Positions 1 through 6,880 of a stretch of DNA of 10,871 nt are shown here, piece by piece. Positions within the stretch are counted from its first letter, which is position 1, and each line of letters opens with the position of its first letter. Both the position numbers and the translations under genes were made by a program. Origin of the DNA: Deferribacterales bacterium UBA4806 (GTDB lineage: Bacteria; Chrysiogenota; Deferribacteres; Deferribacterales; UBA228). Under the pieces are notes generated by a model. That model saw only the letters and a program-made list of their open reading frames with translations, ran no database searches and was not told the DNA's origin. The stretch lies in NCBI GenBank assembly GCA_002402635.1, contig DHGE01000048.1, positions 75,560 through 86,430 of the forward strand. Direction: 5' to 3'.

Positions 1-200
1 ATTACACCATGGATATTGCCCATTTCATCAATGTAAACATCATCAAATTTTAGTTCTTTCATTTCTCTTTCAATTCTTTTTGCTACTTTTTCTTCCTTTG
101 CACTTTCTCCAGGAGTTTTTATTAAATCTCTCAAAAACCTGATCATATCTTTTTCATACTGCTTAACAGTATCAAGTACTTTGTTTCTATATAGCGCCAT
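1..200 (-). CDS. ygeY: YgeY-family M20-type hydrolase, N-terminal fragment (cut by left edge)
   Basis: This is the first 66 codons of a gene that continues past the left edge. It begins with ATG at 198-200, preceded by a GGAGG ribosome binding site at 207-211 six bases away. The visible protein opens with MALYRNKVLD and contains RFLRDLIKTPGES (residues 21-33) and DEMGNIHGV (58-66). This is the N-terminal pattern of YgeY and related M20 metallopeptidase/deacetylase proteins, in which a helix is followed by the 'P-S/G-E-S' turn and the 'D-x-x-G-N' strand. The metal-binding residues of the family lie further on, so catalytic competence cannot be judged. It follows ygeX by 17 bases and is presumably co-transcribed with it. 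In E. coli ygeW, ygeX and ygeY are adjacent. A role in releasing diaminopropionate from an acylated or ureido precursor for YgeX is inference. A generic M20 peptidase is the alternative. Confidence 0.85.
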   Translation of the reverse strand, partial: MALYRNKVLDTVKQYEKDMIRFLRDLIKTPGESAKEEKVAKRIEREMKELKFDDVYIDEMGNIHGV

Positions 201-206
201 ATATAA

Positions 207-211
207 CCTCC
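207..211 (-). promoter_or_regulatory. Ribosome binding site of ygeY
   Basis: The minus strand reads GGAGG here, six bases before the ATG at 198-200. It fixes the start of the ygeY fragment, which is too close to the window edge to be judged by length. It lies in the 17-base gap after the ygeX stop codon. Confidence 0.7.
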
Positions 212-217
212 ACACAA

Positions 218-1411
218 TTAATAATTTGGATCATAATGCTTTCCATACCAAATGATTTTCTCAAAATTTTCATAATCTGTCGCTCCTTCAGTGCTAAATA
301 CTAATACTTTTGTATCTTTTGAGAAATTTAAATTATTTTTGATATTTTTAAGTTCAACACTATTAAGTAAATAATCAAGTACTCCAATGGACACAGCTCC
401 AGATTCACCAGAAATTACTCTTTTATCATTCTTTAAAGGATTAGATAATATTCTCATACCATTAGCAGATAAATAATCTTTACACTTTATGAATGCAGAT
501 GTTACATTTTTTAAAATTTCCCAACCAATAGGATTCACCTCACCACAGGCAAGCCCTGCCATTATTGTGTTCAGTTCACCAGATATCTTTTGTGGGGTTC
601 CCTTTTTAATAGACTCATATAAACATGGTGCTGCTTCTGGTTCAATAATAATTATTTTACATTTATCACCATAAACTTGATAAAAAAAAGCTGCTGCTGC
701 ACCAGCAAATGCACCAACTCCTGCTTGCAAAAATACATGTGAGGGAACTATATTTTCTTTAGCCAATTCACAGTAGCATTCATAGACAAGTGTAAGATAA
801 CCTTGCATAATCCATAAAGGTATCTCTTCATAATCTTCCCAGGCAGTATCCTGAACAATTATCCAGCCATTTTTCTTGGCATCTTTCCTAACAATTTTTA
901 TCGTATCATCATAATTCAAATCGGTAACAATAACTTTAGCACCGTGTTTCTCAATATTTTTTATTCTTTCAACAGCCGAACCCTTGGGCATATAAATCAC
1001 AGATTTCAGACCAAATTGCTCTGCAGTCCAAGCTACTCCGCGTCCATGATTTCCATCAGTGGCTGATGTTAACACTAAATTTTTTATTCTATCTCTTTCT
1101 TGCATTATTTTGTTAAAATCGAGGCAATCAAGCTTCAATTTGCTAGATAAAAGCTTACCTATAGCATAGCTACCACCCAAAAGTTTGAAAGAGTTAAGTC
1201 CAAAACGAAAGGATTCATCCTTTACAAAAATATTTGATATTCCCCAATAAGTTGAAAGTTCCCTTAATGATATTAGAGGCGTTTCTTTATAGAAAGGAAT
1301 TGATTTGTGATAATCATTTACTTTTCTAGCTTCCTCAATTGTAAAGGCCCTAAATTGATCATTAAAAAAACCACTCTTAATAGCGTTAAAAACAACATCA
1401 ATAGAAATCAT
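218..1411 (-). CDS. ygeX: 2,3-diaminopropionate ammonia-lyase (PLP-dependent, YgeX)
   Basis: YgeX is a cytoplasmic fold-type II PLP enzyme that converts 2,3-diaminopropionate to pyruvate and two ammonia. The chosen start gives 397 residues (E. coli YgeX has 398). In this numbering the PLP lysine is K76 in RFGLNSFKLLGG, the catalytic aspartates are D119 in TDGNHGRGVAW and D188 in QDTAWEDY, and the phosphate-loop glycines are in QAGVGAFAG. E. coli has K77, D120 and D189, so the spacing agrees to one residue. Two cysteines matching the E. coli disulfide pair, C263 and C289, are also present. An ATG at 1426 would add five residues and overlap the permease stop as ATGA. I prefer 1411 because AGAGGG lies six bases upstream of it and the length fits. 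Threonine dehydratase is the main alternative family, but these motifs are specific to YgeX. Placed between a permease and ygeY, it likely forms the pyruvate-producing end of the pathway. Confidence 0.95.
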   Translation of the reverse strand: MISIDVVFNAIKSGFFNDQFRAFTIEEARKVNDYHKSIPFYKETPLISLRELSTYWGISNIFVKDESFRFGLNSFKLLGGSYAIGKLLSSKLKLDCLDFNKIMQERDRIKNLVLTSATDGNHGRGVAWTAEQFGLKSVIYMPKGSAVERIKNIEKHGAKVIVTDLNYDDTIKIVRKDAKKNGWIIVQDTAWEDYEEIPLWIMQGYLTLVYECYCELAKENIVPSHVFLQAGVGAFAGAAAAFFYQVYGDKCKIIIIEPEAAPCLYESIKKGTPQKISGELNTIMAGLACGEVNPIGWEILKNVTSAFIKCKDYLSANGMRILSNPLKNDKRVISGESGAVSIGVLDYLLNSVELKNIKNNLNFSKDTKVLVFSTEGATDYENFEKIIWYGKHYDPNY

Positions 1412-1417
1412 CGGTAT

Positions 1418-1423
1418 CCCTCT
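1418..1423 (-). promoter_or_regulatory. Ribosome binding site deciding the ygeX start
   Basis: The minus strand reads AGAGGG, six bases before the ATG at 1409-1411. The alternative ATG at 1424-1426 has only an A-rich stretch before it. The site touches the permease stop codon (1423-1425), so translation of the two genes may be coupled. Confidence 0.5.
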
Positions 1424-2709
1424 CATTTTTTTCTAAATATCATATGTTCCATAATTATTGCCATTAAAACTCCCATAACAAAACCACTACCTATAATTGG
1501 TTTTAACATTGACGGTATTGAGTTCATTGAATTATCTGGCAAAAAAGCAATAAATGTACCTAACAGAACAGGAAAAACGATTACTAAAAAATCTTCAAAA
1601 TCTAACTTCATACCAGATTCAAATAAAACATAAAGCCCAGAAGAAAATATAAGACATAATACATATAAAAATACTACGCCTATTATTATAGGTGGAATAG
1701 AATTAATAATAAAAATTGACGCTGGAGATACAGCAAGTATTAACAATAAGATAGCACAAGGCACCAGAGTATAGCGTGAAGCACATTTTGTTGCAGCTAT
1801 AACACCCGCTGAATTAGGAAAATTACATGATCCTATTACGCCAAAAAATCCAGCCAATATATTTAAAAACCCTGTAACTCTTACGCCTTTCATAATTCTT
1901 TTATTGTTATCTTTAACTTCCGTTAATTCATTTAATACTTCCATAGCTCCTACATCATTGATCATAAGTCCAAAAAAACAGATAGCTACCATTATAAATA
2001 TACCTAAGTTAAAAGCAGGAATTATATTAAAATCACTTAAAAAATTAGAAAACAAAGGAGGTAATTGATTAAATAACAAATCAGTTTCGGGCTTAAATAA
2101 ACATATATATATAACTGAGCCAAACAGCATCGCCCACACTATAAGCGTGTTCAACCATATTCCTCTTAATAATTTTGAAAAAACAAATATTAAAATAATC
2201 ATAATGATTGAAAATATTAATTTTATGGAGGGATCAACATTATCAGGTACTTTTACAATCAAATCAATTATCCCCGGTAAAATGATAAATGAAATAAGTA
2301 TTAATACAACAGCAACAATTCTTTTGGTAAATATCTTTAAAAACTTTGAAAGATATTTTGTATAGGTCAACGCAAATACTATTAATCCACATATAATCAT
2401 TGAATTATAAACACTGGCTACGTCATTTTGGGCAACAGATGTAATAGCCACCATTAAGACTATAGCTGGACCAGAAATTAAGGGAAGTCTGTGACCAACA
2501 AAAGTTTGCATGATGAACATTAGAAAAGATATAAAAAAAAGTTTTTGTAGATATAAAGTCTGCATTACCATATCATTGCCATATTGGAAATAGACAACAA
2601 TTTTACCTGGAACAATAATATTAGGAATTGATATTAAGAACCATTGCAATCCAAATAATATATTATTAAAAAAAGGAAGCTTCTCATCAATGTTATAGTT
2701 AAATTTCAT
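1423..2709 (-). CDS. NCS2-family nucleobase (purine/uracil-type) permease, divergent
   Basis: This 428-residue, strongly hydrophobic protein has about 12-14 membrane segments, roughly at residues 14-34, 55-71, 80-93, 100-117, 129-152, 160-178, 186-204, 234-254, 275-292, 314-331, 333-356, 372-390 and 404-421. The family is recognised from FGLQWFLISIPNIIVPG near the N-terminus, HRLPLISGPA (73-82) and the segment ending GVIAATKCASRY (302-313), which matches the family's N-x-G-x4-T signature region. NCS2 proteins import xanthine, urate or uracil, usually with protons. Two substrate-contact positions look changed: the membrane-segment-8 glutamate aligns with N251, and the segment-10 Gln/Glu with N299. 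The substrate is therefore uncertain; the surrounding genes suggest an oxidised purine. It starts inside the last codons of the regulator gene (11-base overlap), with AGGA about six bases ahead of its ATG, so the two are probably translated together. Confidence 0.85.
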   Translation of the reverse strand: MKFNYNIDEKLPFFNNILFGLQWFLISIPNIIVPGKIVVYFQYGNDMVMQTLYLQKLFFISFLMFIMQTFVGHRLPLISGPAIVLMVAITSVAQNDVASVYNSMIICGLIVFALTYTKYLSKFLKIFTKRIVAVVLILISFIILPGIIDLIVKVPDNVDPSIKLIFSIIMIILIFVFSKLLRGIWLNTLIVWAMLFGSVIYICLFKPETDLLFNQLPPLFSNFLSDFNIIPAFNLGIFIMVAICFFGLMINDVGAMEVLNELTEVKDNNKRIMKGVRVTGFLNILAGFFGVIGSCNFPNSAGVIAATKCASRYTLVPCAILLLILAVSPASIFIINSIPPIIIGVVFLYVLCLIFSSGLYVLFESGMKLDFEDFLVIVFPVLLGTFIAFLPDNSMNSIPSMLKPIIGSGFVMGVLMAIIMEHMIFRKK

Positions 2710-3355
2710 TTGAATTCCTACTGTTCTTAATTTCTTGAAGATAACTATACACAGTGTATTTTGAAATACCTAATATTTTTGCTATTTTATCTACTGAGCC
2801 TTTCAACACAAAAACACCTTTTTCATCAAGAGAACGTAAAAAATCTAATCTTTCTGCTTTATTCATATTGTCTGGAGTTTTTGCATATTTCTTTGCAACA
2901 TCCATTGATATTGCTTCTATTGTTTCGTCAGTAGAAGTTGCAAAATTCTCTATATTACTTAATTCATAGACTTCTTTAAATCCTATAATATTATCTAATA
3001 TCAATTTTAAATTAATAAAGTGGGACATATCTATATTTATGCATAAACAACCTATAACTTTATTATCAGAATTTCTTAAAAATATTGTTGAAGATTTTAA
3101 AATTTTACCATCTTTTGTTCTTGTTGTATAATTATACATATTTTGAACTTTATCTCCGTGTTCTCTGAATGCCTTAAATATCAAATCAGTTATGGGTCCA
3201 CCTACTTTTCTTTTTGTTATATTACCTGCAATATAGACTATAGATGAACTCATATCTTTAAAGTCATGAACAACAACTTCACAGTTAATACCGAAAGTTA
3301 AAGCTATGCTATCGGCGATTATTTTAAGCTGACTAAATAAATATTCATTTTCCAT
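2699..3355 (-). CDS. YheO-like PAS / helix-turn-helix transcriptional regulator
   Basis: With the preferred start this is a 218-residue DNA-binding protein of the YheO family. Residues about 5-115 form the YheO-type PAS sensor, recognised by FGINCEVVVHDF (21-32), the SIVYIAGN strand and RKVGGPITD (49-57). Residues about 165-213 form the C-terminal helix-turn-helix, with the family pattern KAERLDFLRSLDEKGVFVLK followed by VDKIAKILGISKYTVYSYL. An ATG at 3391 would add twelve residues, but that extension overlaps the likely promoter. The ATG at 3353-3355 has AGGAGAG eight bases upstream, so I use it. The gene follows the hydroxylase FAD gene after 87 bases and overlaps the permease gene by 11 bases. 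It probably controls the permease-ygeX-ygeY group and perhaps the whole cluster in response to a pathway compound. The ligand and direction of control cannot be read from the sequence. Confidence 0.85.
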   Translation of the reverse strand: MENEYLFSQLKIIADSIALTFGINCEVVVHDFKDMSSSIVYIAGNITKRKVGGPITDLIFKAFREHGDKVQNMYNYTTRTKDGKILKSSTIFLRNSDNKVIGCLCINIDMSHFINLKLILDNIIGFKEVYELSNIENFATSTDETIEAISMDVAKKYAKTPDNMNKAERLDFLRSLDEKGVFVLKGSVDKIAKILGISKYTVYSYLQEIKNSRNSNEI

Positions 3356-3363
3356 ATTATAAT

Positions 3364-3370
3364 CTCTCCT
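3364..3370 (-). promoter_or_regulatory. Ribosome binding site deciding the regulator start
   Basis: The minus strand reads AGGAGAG, eight bases before the ATG at 3353-3355. It is one of the strongest sites in the window and favours this start over the ATG at 3389-3391, which has no comparable site. Confidence 0.65.
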
Positions 3371-3375
3371 ATAGA

Positions 3376-3406
3376 AGTATATGCTACACATTTAATTATT
3401 TGTCAA
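3376..3406 (-). promoter_or_regulatory. Sigma-A-type promoter for the regulator-permease-ygeX-ygeY unit
   Basis: On the minus strand a perfect -35 box TTGACA (3401-3406) is followed by TATACT (3376-3381) after 19 bases. The overlapping CATATA (3378-3383) sits at the standard 17 bases. Either would start transcription just before the AGGAGAG ribosome binding site, giving a leader of roughly 15-20 bases. The other gene junctions are overlapping or at most 17 bases long, so this is the only place in the window where an internal promoter clearly fits. The -10 is imperfect or the spacing long, so the promoter may need an activator. Confidence 0.5.
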
Positions 3407-3420
3407 CAATTTATTATATA

Positions 3421-3437
3421 TACAACAAATTTTTGTA
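3421..3437. promoter_or_regulatory. Near-perfect 17-bp palindrome upstream of the regulator promoter (possible operator)
   Basis: TACAACAAATTTTTGTA is an inverted repeat about a central base with one mismatched pair out of eight. It lies 14 bases upstream of the -35 box at 3401-3406. A related sequence, CAACAATTT, occurs at 3404-3412 and matches CAACAAATTT at 3423-3432 except for one extra A, about two helical turns away. The position suits an activator or autoregulator site. It could also arise by chance in such AT-rich DNA. Confidence 0.3.
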
Positions 3438-3442
3438 TTTAT

Positions 3443-4279
3443 TTATAGACTTTGTAGAAAATTCTTCAATAAATTTAAAGCAATATTTTTTCTGTATATT
3501 GCAGTTGATCTCTGATCATCAATTGGATTGATCAGGCTACTATATTCCTTTTGAATATCATTTATAGTTTTTTTGATTTCTTTTAATTTCATGCCCTTTA
3601 ATTTTTTTTCTATTTGTTCACTTCTCACAACAACTGGAGCTACTGCGCCAATAGCAATTTTTATGTCCATGAGAGAATCATTTTCAATCAAAGCAAGCCC
3701 TACAAAATTGATTTTTGACAAAGCATTTGCATGTCTCGTTCCAACTTTCTTATAATATTCCCTATTAAACTTACTATCATTTATTTCAATAGCTTCTATT
3801 ATTTCATTTTCTTCTAATACAGTTTTACCAGGACCAAATATAAATTTGGCAATAGGTAGTTTTCTCTCACCCTTTATGCTTTTTAAAATAATAGTAGCAT
3901 CTATGGCAATTAACGGTGAAATGGTGTCCCCAGCTGGAGATGCATTTGCGATATTGCCACCAATTGTAGCAATATTTCTGATACTTAAAGATGCTAATTC
4001 CTTAATAGCCTTTTTCAAAATGGGTGGTGTAATGTCATTTTCTTCTAACTCATTAAGTGTAGAAACTGCCCCTATTCTTATTTTTCCTTTTGTAATAGCA
4101 ATACCCTTTAACTCTTTCAAATGCCCGATATAGAGGATATCCTTTTCTATATTTGGTAAAATTAAAGTTGGATTTCTATACTTAACCATTAAATCTGTCC
4201 CACCAGCCAAAATTATAGCATTAACATCATTTCTTAATTTTAAAGTAGCCTGCAAATTTTCTGTCTTATAGAAATTCAT
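3443..4279 (-). CDS. ygfM: FAD-binding subunit of xanthine dehydrogenase-type molybdenum hydroxylase
   Basis: This is the flavoprotein subunit that passes electrons from the 2Fe-2S subunit to NAD+ or another acceptor. With the preferred start it has 278 residues, close to the usual 280-290. The family's two FAD-binding stretches are present: LAGGTDLM (24-31) and IGGNIANASPAGD (106-118). The C-terminal domain shows KVGTRHANALSKINF (178-192) and the usual ending around RSTAIYRKN (257-265). There is no extra 4Fe-4S cysteine insert of the kind seen in 4-hydroxybenzoyl-CoA reductase. The start at 4277-4279 gives MNFYKTENL, the normal family beginning, one base after the stop of the 2Fe-2S gene. 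A start at 4306 would add nine residues and overlap that gene. It is the last gene before the regulator's promoter region and has no clear terminator behind it. Confidence 0.9.
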   Translation of the reverse strand: MNFYKTENLQATLKLRNDVNAIILAGGTDLMVKYRNPTLILPNIEKDILYIGHLKELKGIAITKGKIRIGAVSTLNELEENDITPPILKKAIKELASLSIRNIATIGGNIANASPAGDTISPLIAIDATIILKSIKGERKLPIAKFIFGPGKTVLEENEIIEAIEINDSKFNREYYKKVGTRHANALSKINFVGLALIENDSLMDIKIAIGAVAPVVVRSEQIEKKLKGMKLKEIKKTINDIQKEYSSLINPIDDQRSTAIYRKNIALNLLKNFLQSL

Positions 4280-4280
4280 C

Positions 4281-4748
4281 TCATTTTCCCATTGTATTTG
4301 CAACATTAAGCACAGCTCTTACAATACTATCATAGCCAGTGCACCTGCAAATATTACCTGACAATTTATATCTAATTTCATCTTCTGTAAGTTTTGCAGA
4401 GTTCTTTAAAATATAATAAGATGCAACAACCATTCCTGGCGTACAAAAGCCACACTGAACTGCTCCAAAATCAGCAAAAGCTTCTATAATGGATTTACCA
4501 AGGGGCGTTTCTTTAATAGAATCTATCGTCTCAATTTTAGCTCCATCAATTATTCCAGCAGCAATCAAACAAGAATTTACAAGTTTATCATCTAACAAAA
4601 TAACACATGCTCCACATTCCCCTTCACCACAGCCTTCTTTGATGCCCATAACATTCAAATCATAACGTAAAAGGTCTATCAACCTTTTAAAAGGTTCTGT
4701 TTCAATTTCTACGATTTTTCCATCTAAATTAAATTTTATTGTATTCAA
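4281..4748 (-). CDS. 2Fe-2S subunit of xanthine dehydrogenase-type molybdenum hydroxylase
   Basis: This 155-residue iron-sulfur subunit carries electrons from the molybdenum centre to FAD. All eight cluster cysteines are present: C40, C45, C48 and C60 form the N-terminal plant-ferredoxin-type cluster (CGEGECGAC region), and C99, C102, C134 and C136 form the C-terminal helical cluster (CGFC and CRC). The start codon is TTG at 4746-4748. The frame is closed by a TGA seven codons upstream (five codons lie between it and the TTG), no ATG precedes the first cysteine cluster, and GAGG lies about ten bases ahead. The TTG overlaps the TGA stop of the Mo subunit as TTGA, suggesting translational coupling. 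In E. coli XdhD this domain is fused to the Mo domain; here it is a separate gene placed between the Mo and FAD subunits. Confidence 0.95.
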   Translation of the reverse strand: MNTIKFNLDGKIVEIETEPFKRLIDLLRYDLNVMGIKEGCGEGECGACVILLDDKLVNSCLIAAGIIDGAKIETIDSIKETPLGKSIIEAFADFGAVQCGFCTPGMVVASYYILKNSAKLTEDEIRYKLSGNICRCTGYDSIVRAVLNVANTMGK

Positions 4749-6880
4749 TGTCTTAAAACCTCAAAAATATATTCAGGTGTAACAGGAATTTTCTTTAAGT
4801 CTCTGTCAATTGCCATAGACACTGCTAAGGTAAATGCAGCAGCAGCGCCATCAAAGGGAAGCTCTCCAACCCCCTTTGCACCAAATGGTCCAAAAGGTGA
4901 AGTATTTTCAAATAACATTATGTCCATTGTGGGAAAATCTAGAGAAGTTGGAATAATATAATCTGTCATAGTATTTTGGTAATACCTACCATTTTTTAAT
5001 TCAAGTTTTTCGAGGTAGCCGTATCCCATAGCCTGCAAAATACCACCGCATATTTGGCCCTCAACAATTTTTAAATCAATGGGAGTGCCCACATCATGAA
5101 TAGACCATATTCCAATTGTTTTAACTTCAAAAGTAATTGGATCAACTAAAACTTCAACAACACATATGCCATAGCTATAATCTACATAGGCATCCCCTTG
5201 TAAAGCATCACCATCCCAGAAAAGCCCTACTGGTGATTCATAGTTCTCTTCTACTTCGCATTCATCACTTAAGTTCCATTTTTCTTTTAATTTTGCAGCC
5301 GCCTTCTGCAATAGTTTTCCTACAATAAATATGGAGCGGGATGCCACAGTTGGCCCAGAGTCAGGAACTCTTGATGTGTCTGGGTTCTGATAAATAACTC
5401 TATCTAAAGGTATATTTAATTCTTCAGCAACAATTTTGCAAAAAGTAGTTAATACACCTTGGCCCATTTCAACATTAGATGCAAGAATCTCAACATAGCC
5501 GCCTTTTAATATTCTTAACTTTACCTTTGATTTTATAATCTTAAATTCACCATCGCCAGTAAAGCCACCACCATGCAAATAAAAAGCAGCCCCTACTCCT
5601 TTGAAATTACCTCTCCCAAAATCTTTTACTTTCTCTTCGTAATTACATTTTTCTTTTATTGCAGCCCACATTTCTTCTAATTTAACATCAGTATGCATAA
5701 TACCATTTGTCACAGTTTTGCCACCTCTTTTTATAAAATAATGTTTTTTAAATATAACATCATTTTCCTTTTTTAACTTAGCAAGATGTGACATAAACAA
5801 CTCAATTGCAAAAACAGCCTGGGGTGTTCCAAAACCTCTAAAAGCATCTGTTGGCACAGTGTTGGTTGCAACTGCTCTACCACGGACCTTCACATTCTCA
5901 AAATCATATACACTATTTATATGAAAAATTGCTCGTTGCAAAACAACTTTGGAGCAACTTTCATAGGCCCCACCATTAAGTATCATATCAATGTCTAAGC
6001 CTAAAATATAATCATTTTTATCTAATGCTGCCCTGATCTTTGTTCTTGAAGAATGTCTTTTGGAGGTTATTGTCATGTCCTCTTTTCTGTCTAAAATAAG
6101 TTTAATAGGCTTTCTAATTTTATTTACAGCAACCATTAAAACAGCCGCTAACATGCTGGGGAAATTTTCTTTACCTCCAAAACCACCGCCTGTCACAGTT
6201 TGTTTTACCACTACTTTTTCCGTTTCTAAATTCAATATAGTACAGAGTGCTTTTTTTATATAAAATGGACACTGGCAGGAAGCATATAAGGTCAGTTTAC
6301 CGTCTTCAATAAGGCCTACCATCCCTTGGGTTTCCATATAAACTTGTTCCTGAAAAGGCGTTTCATATTCTTCCTCAATTACTCTGTAAGCTTCATTAAA
6401 AGCTTTTGTGGGATTGCCTTTTTCAAAATTATAATCAACAAATAAATTGTTATGACCATAAATAGGGCCACCCTTGCAATTTAAACCTTCATCGATTGTA
6501 AAAGCTCCCTCTTTTTCTTCATAAACTATTTCAATTTTATTTAACAATTCGAACAACTTATTTTTATCTGGCCCTACAATCAATCCAATAGTTTGTCCAT
6601 AATAATTAACTTCCTCTGTAGCAAAAGCTGGCCAATCTAAATTTATTATGTTTACTACATTTTTTCCACCCATTGGTACATCATCTTTTGTTACTACATT
6701 ATAACCTTCTGGCAAATAGGGTAATTTTATAACTTTAATTACACCTCTCGAAATTTGTGATGTTATTAACAAAGCATGAAATATTTCTCCAAAATCTATA
6801 TCATCTATATATTGAGCATCTCCTCTTGCTTTTGAGAATGAATCCAACCTTTTTACTGAAGTACTTATCTTATGGAACAT
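4745..6880 (-). CDS. xdhD: Molybdopterin-binding catalytic subunit of XdhD-like purine hydroxylase
   Basis: This 711-residue subunit carries the molybdenum cofactor and hydroxylates a purine or related N-heterocycle. Residues 10-130 form the small N-terminal domain and the rest the two Mo-cofactor domains. Residues equivalent to the bovine xanthine oxidase active site are all present: Q203 (Gln767), E238 in GGGFGGKE (Glu802), R316 in LQRAIFH (Arg880), F350 in AFRGFG (Phe914) and E673 in KGVGE (Glu1261). EMGQG (471-475) is the cofactor-binding loop. The C-terminal third (HDVGTPID, MTDYIIPTS, PFGPFGAKGVGELP) resembles E. coli XdhD more than XdhA. At 711 residues it is somewhat shorter than the usual 750-790. 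The ATG overlaps the ssnA stop by one base and has AAGGAG eight bases upstream. E. coli XdhD is linked with selenium-dependent hydroxylases; a labile selenium ligand cannot be seen from sequence. The exact substrate (xanthine, urate, hypoxanthine) is inference. Confidence 0.93.
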   Translation of the reverse strand: MFHKISTSVKRLDSFSKARGDAQYIDDIDFGEIFHALLITSQISRGVIKVIKLPYLPEGYNVVTKDDVPMGGKNVVNIINLDWPAFATEEVNYYGQTIGLIVGPDKNKLFELLNKIEIVYEEKEGAFTIDEGLNCKGGPIYGHNNLFVDYNFEKGNPTKAFNEAYRVIEEEYETPFQEQVYMETQGMVGLIEDGKLTLYASCQCPFYIKKALCTILNLETEKVVVKQTVTGGGFGGKENFPSMLAAVLMVAVNKIRKPIKLILDRKEDMTITSKRHSSRTKIRAALDKNDYILGLDIDMILNGGAYESCSKVVLQRAIFHINSVYDFENVKVRGRAVATNTVPTDAFRGFGTPQAVFAIELFMSHLAKLKKENDVIFKKHYFIKRGGKTVTNGIMHTDVKLEEMWAAIKEKCNYEEKVKDFGRGNFKGVGAAFYLHGGGFTGDGEFKIIKSKVKLRILKGGYVEILASNVEMGQGVLTTFCKIVAEELNIPLDRVIYQNPDTSRVPDSGPTVASRSIFIVGKLLQKAAAKLKEKWNLSDECEVEENYESPVGLFWDGDALQGDAYVDYSYGICVVEVLVDPITFEVKTIGIWSIHDVGTPIDLKIVEGQICGGILQAMGYGYLEKLELKNGRYYQNTMTDYIIPTSLDFPTMDIMLFENTSPFGPFGAKGVGELPFDGAAAAFTLAVSMAIDRDLKKIPVTPEYIFEVLRH

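Noticed and set aside
489..674. A 61-codon open frame on the plus strand inside ygeX
   Set aside because: It lies opposite a well-supported gene, its protein resembles no family, and there is no convincing ribosome binding site. The other plus-strand frames (1307-1633, 2147-2365, 2754-2969, 3573-3755, 3846-4133, 5137-5328, 6060-6263, 6757-6963, 9280-9651, 9844-10041) are rejected on the same grounds.
3389..3391. The upstream ATG as the regulator start
   Set aside because: It falls between the -35 and -10 boxes and lacks a ribosome binding site, while the ATG at 3353-3355 has AGGAGAG at good spacing and gives a normal family N-terminus.
3421..3437. Possible transcription terminator after the FAD subunit gene
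   Set aside because: The hairpin would be short and almost free of G-C pairs, and on the minus strand it is followed by mixed A/T rather than a T run. An operator or chance palindrome fits better.
4304..4306. The upstream ATG as the start of the FAD subunit
   Set aside because: It adds nine residues not typical of the family, inside the 2Fe-2S gene. The ATG at 4277-4279 gives the usual beginning and sits one base after that gene's stop.
4745..6880. Selenocysteine (in-frame TGA) in the hydroxylase or other genes
   Set aside because: All genes read through without internal stops and cluster cysteines are encoded normally. Selenium in this enzyme group is a labile ligand, not selenocysteine, so nothing is expected in the sequence.
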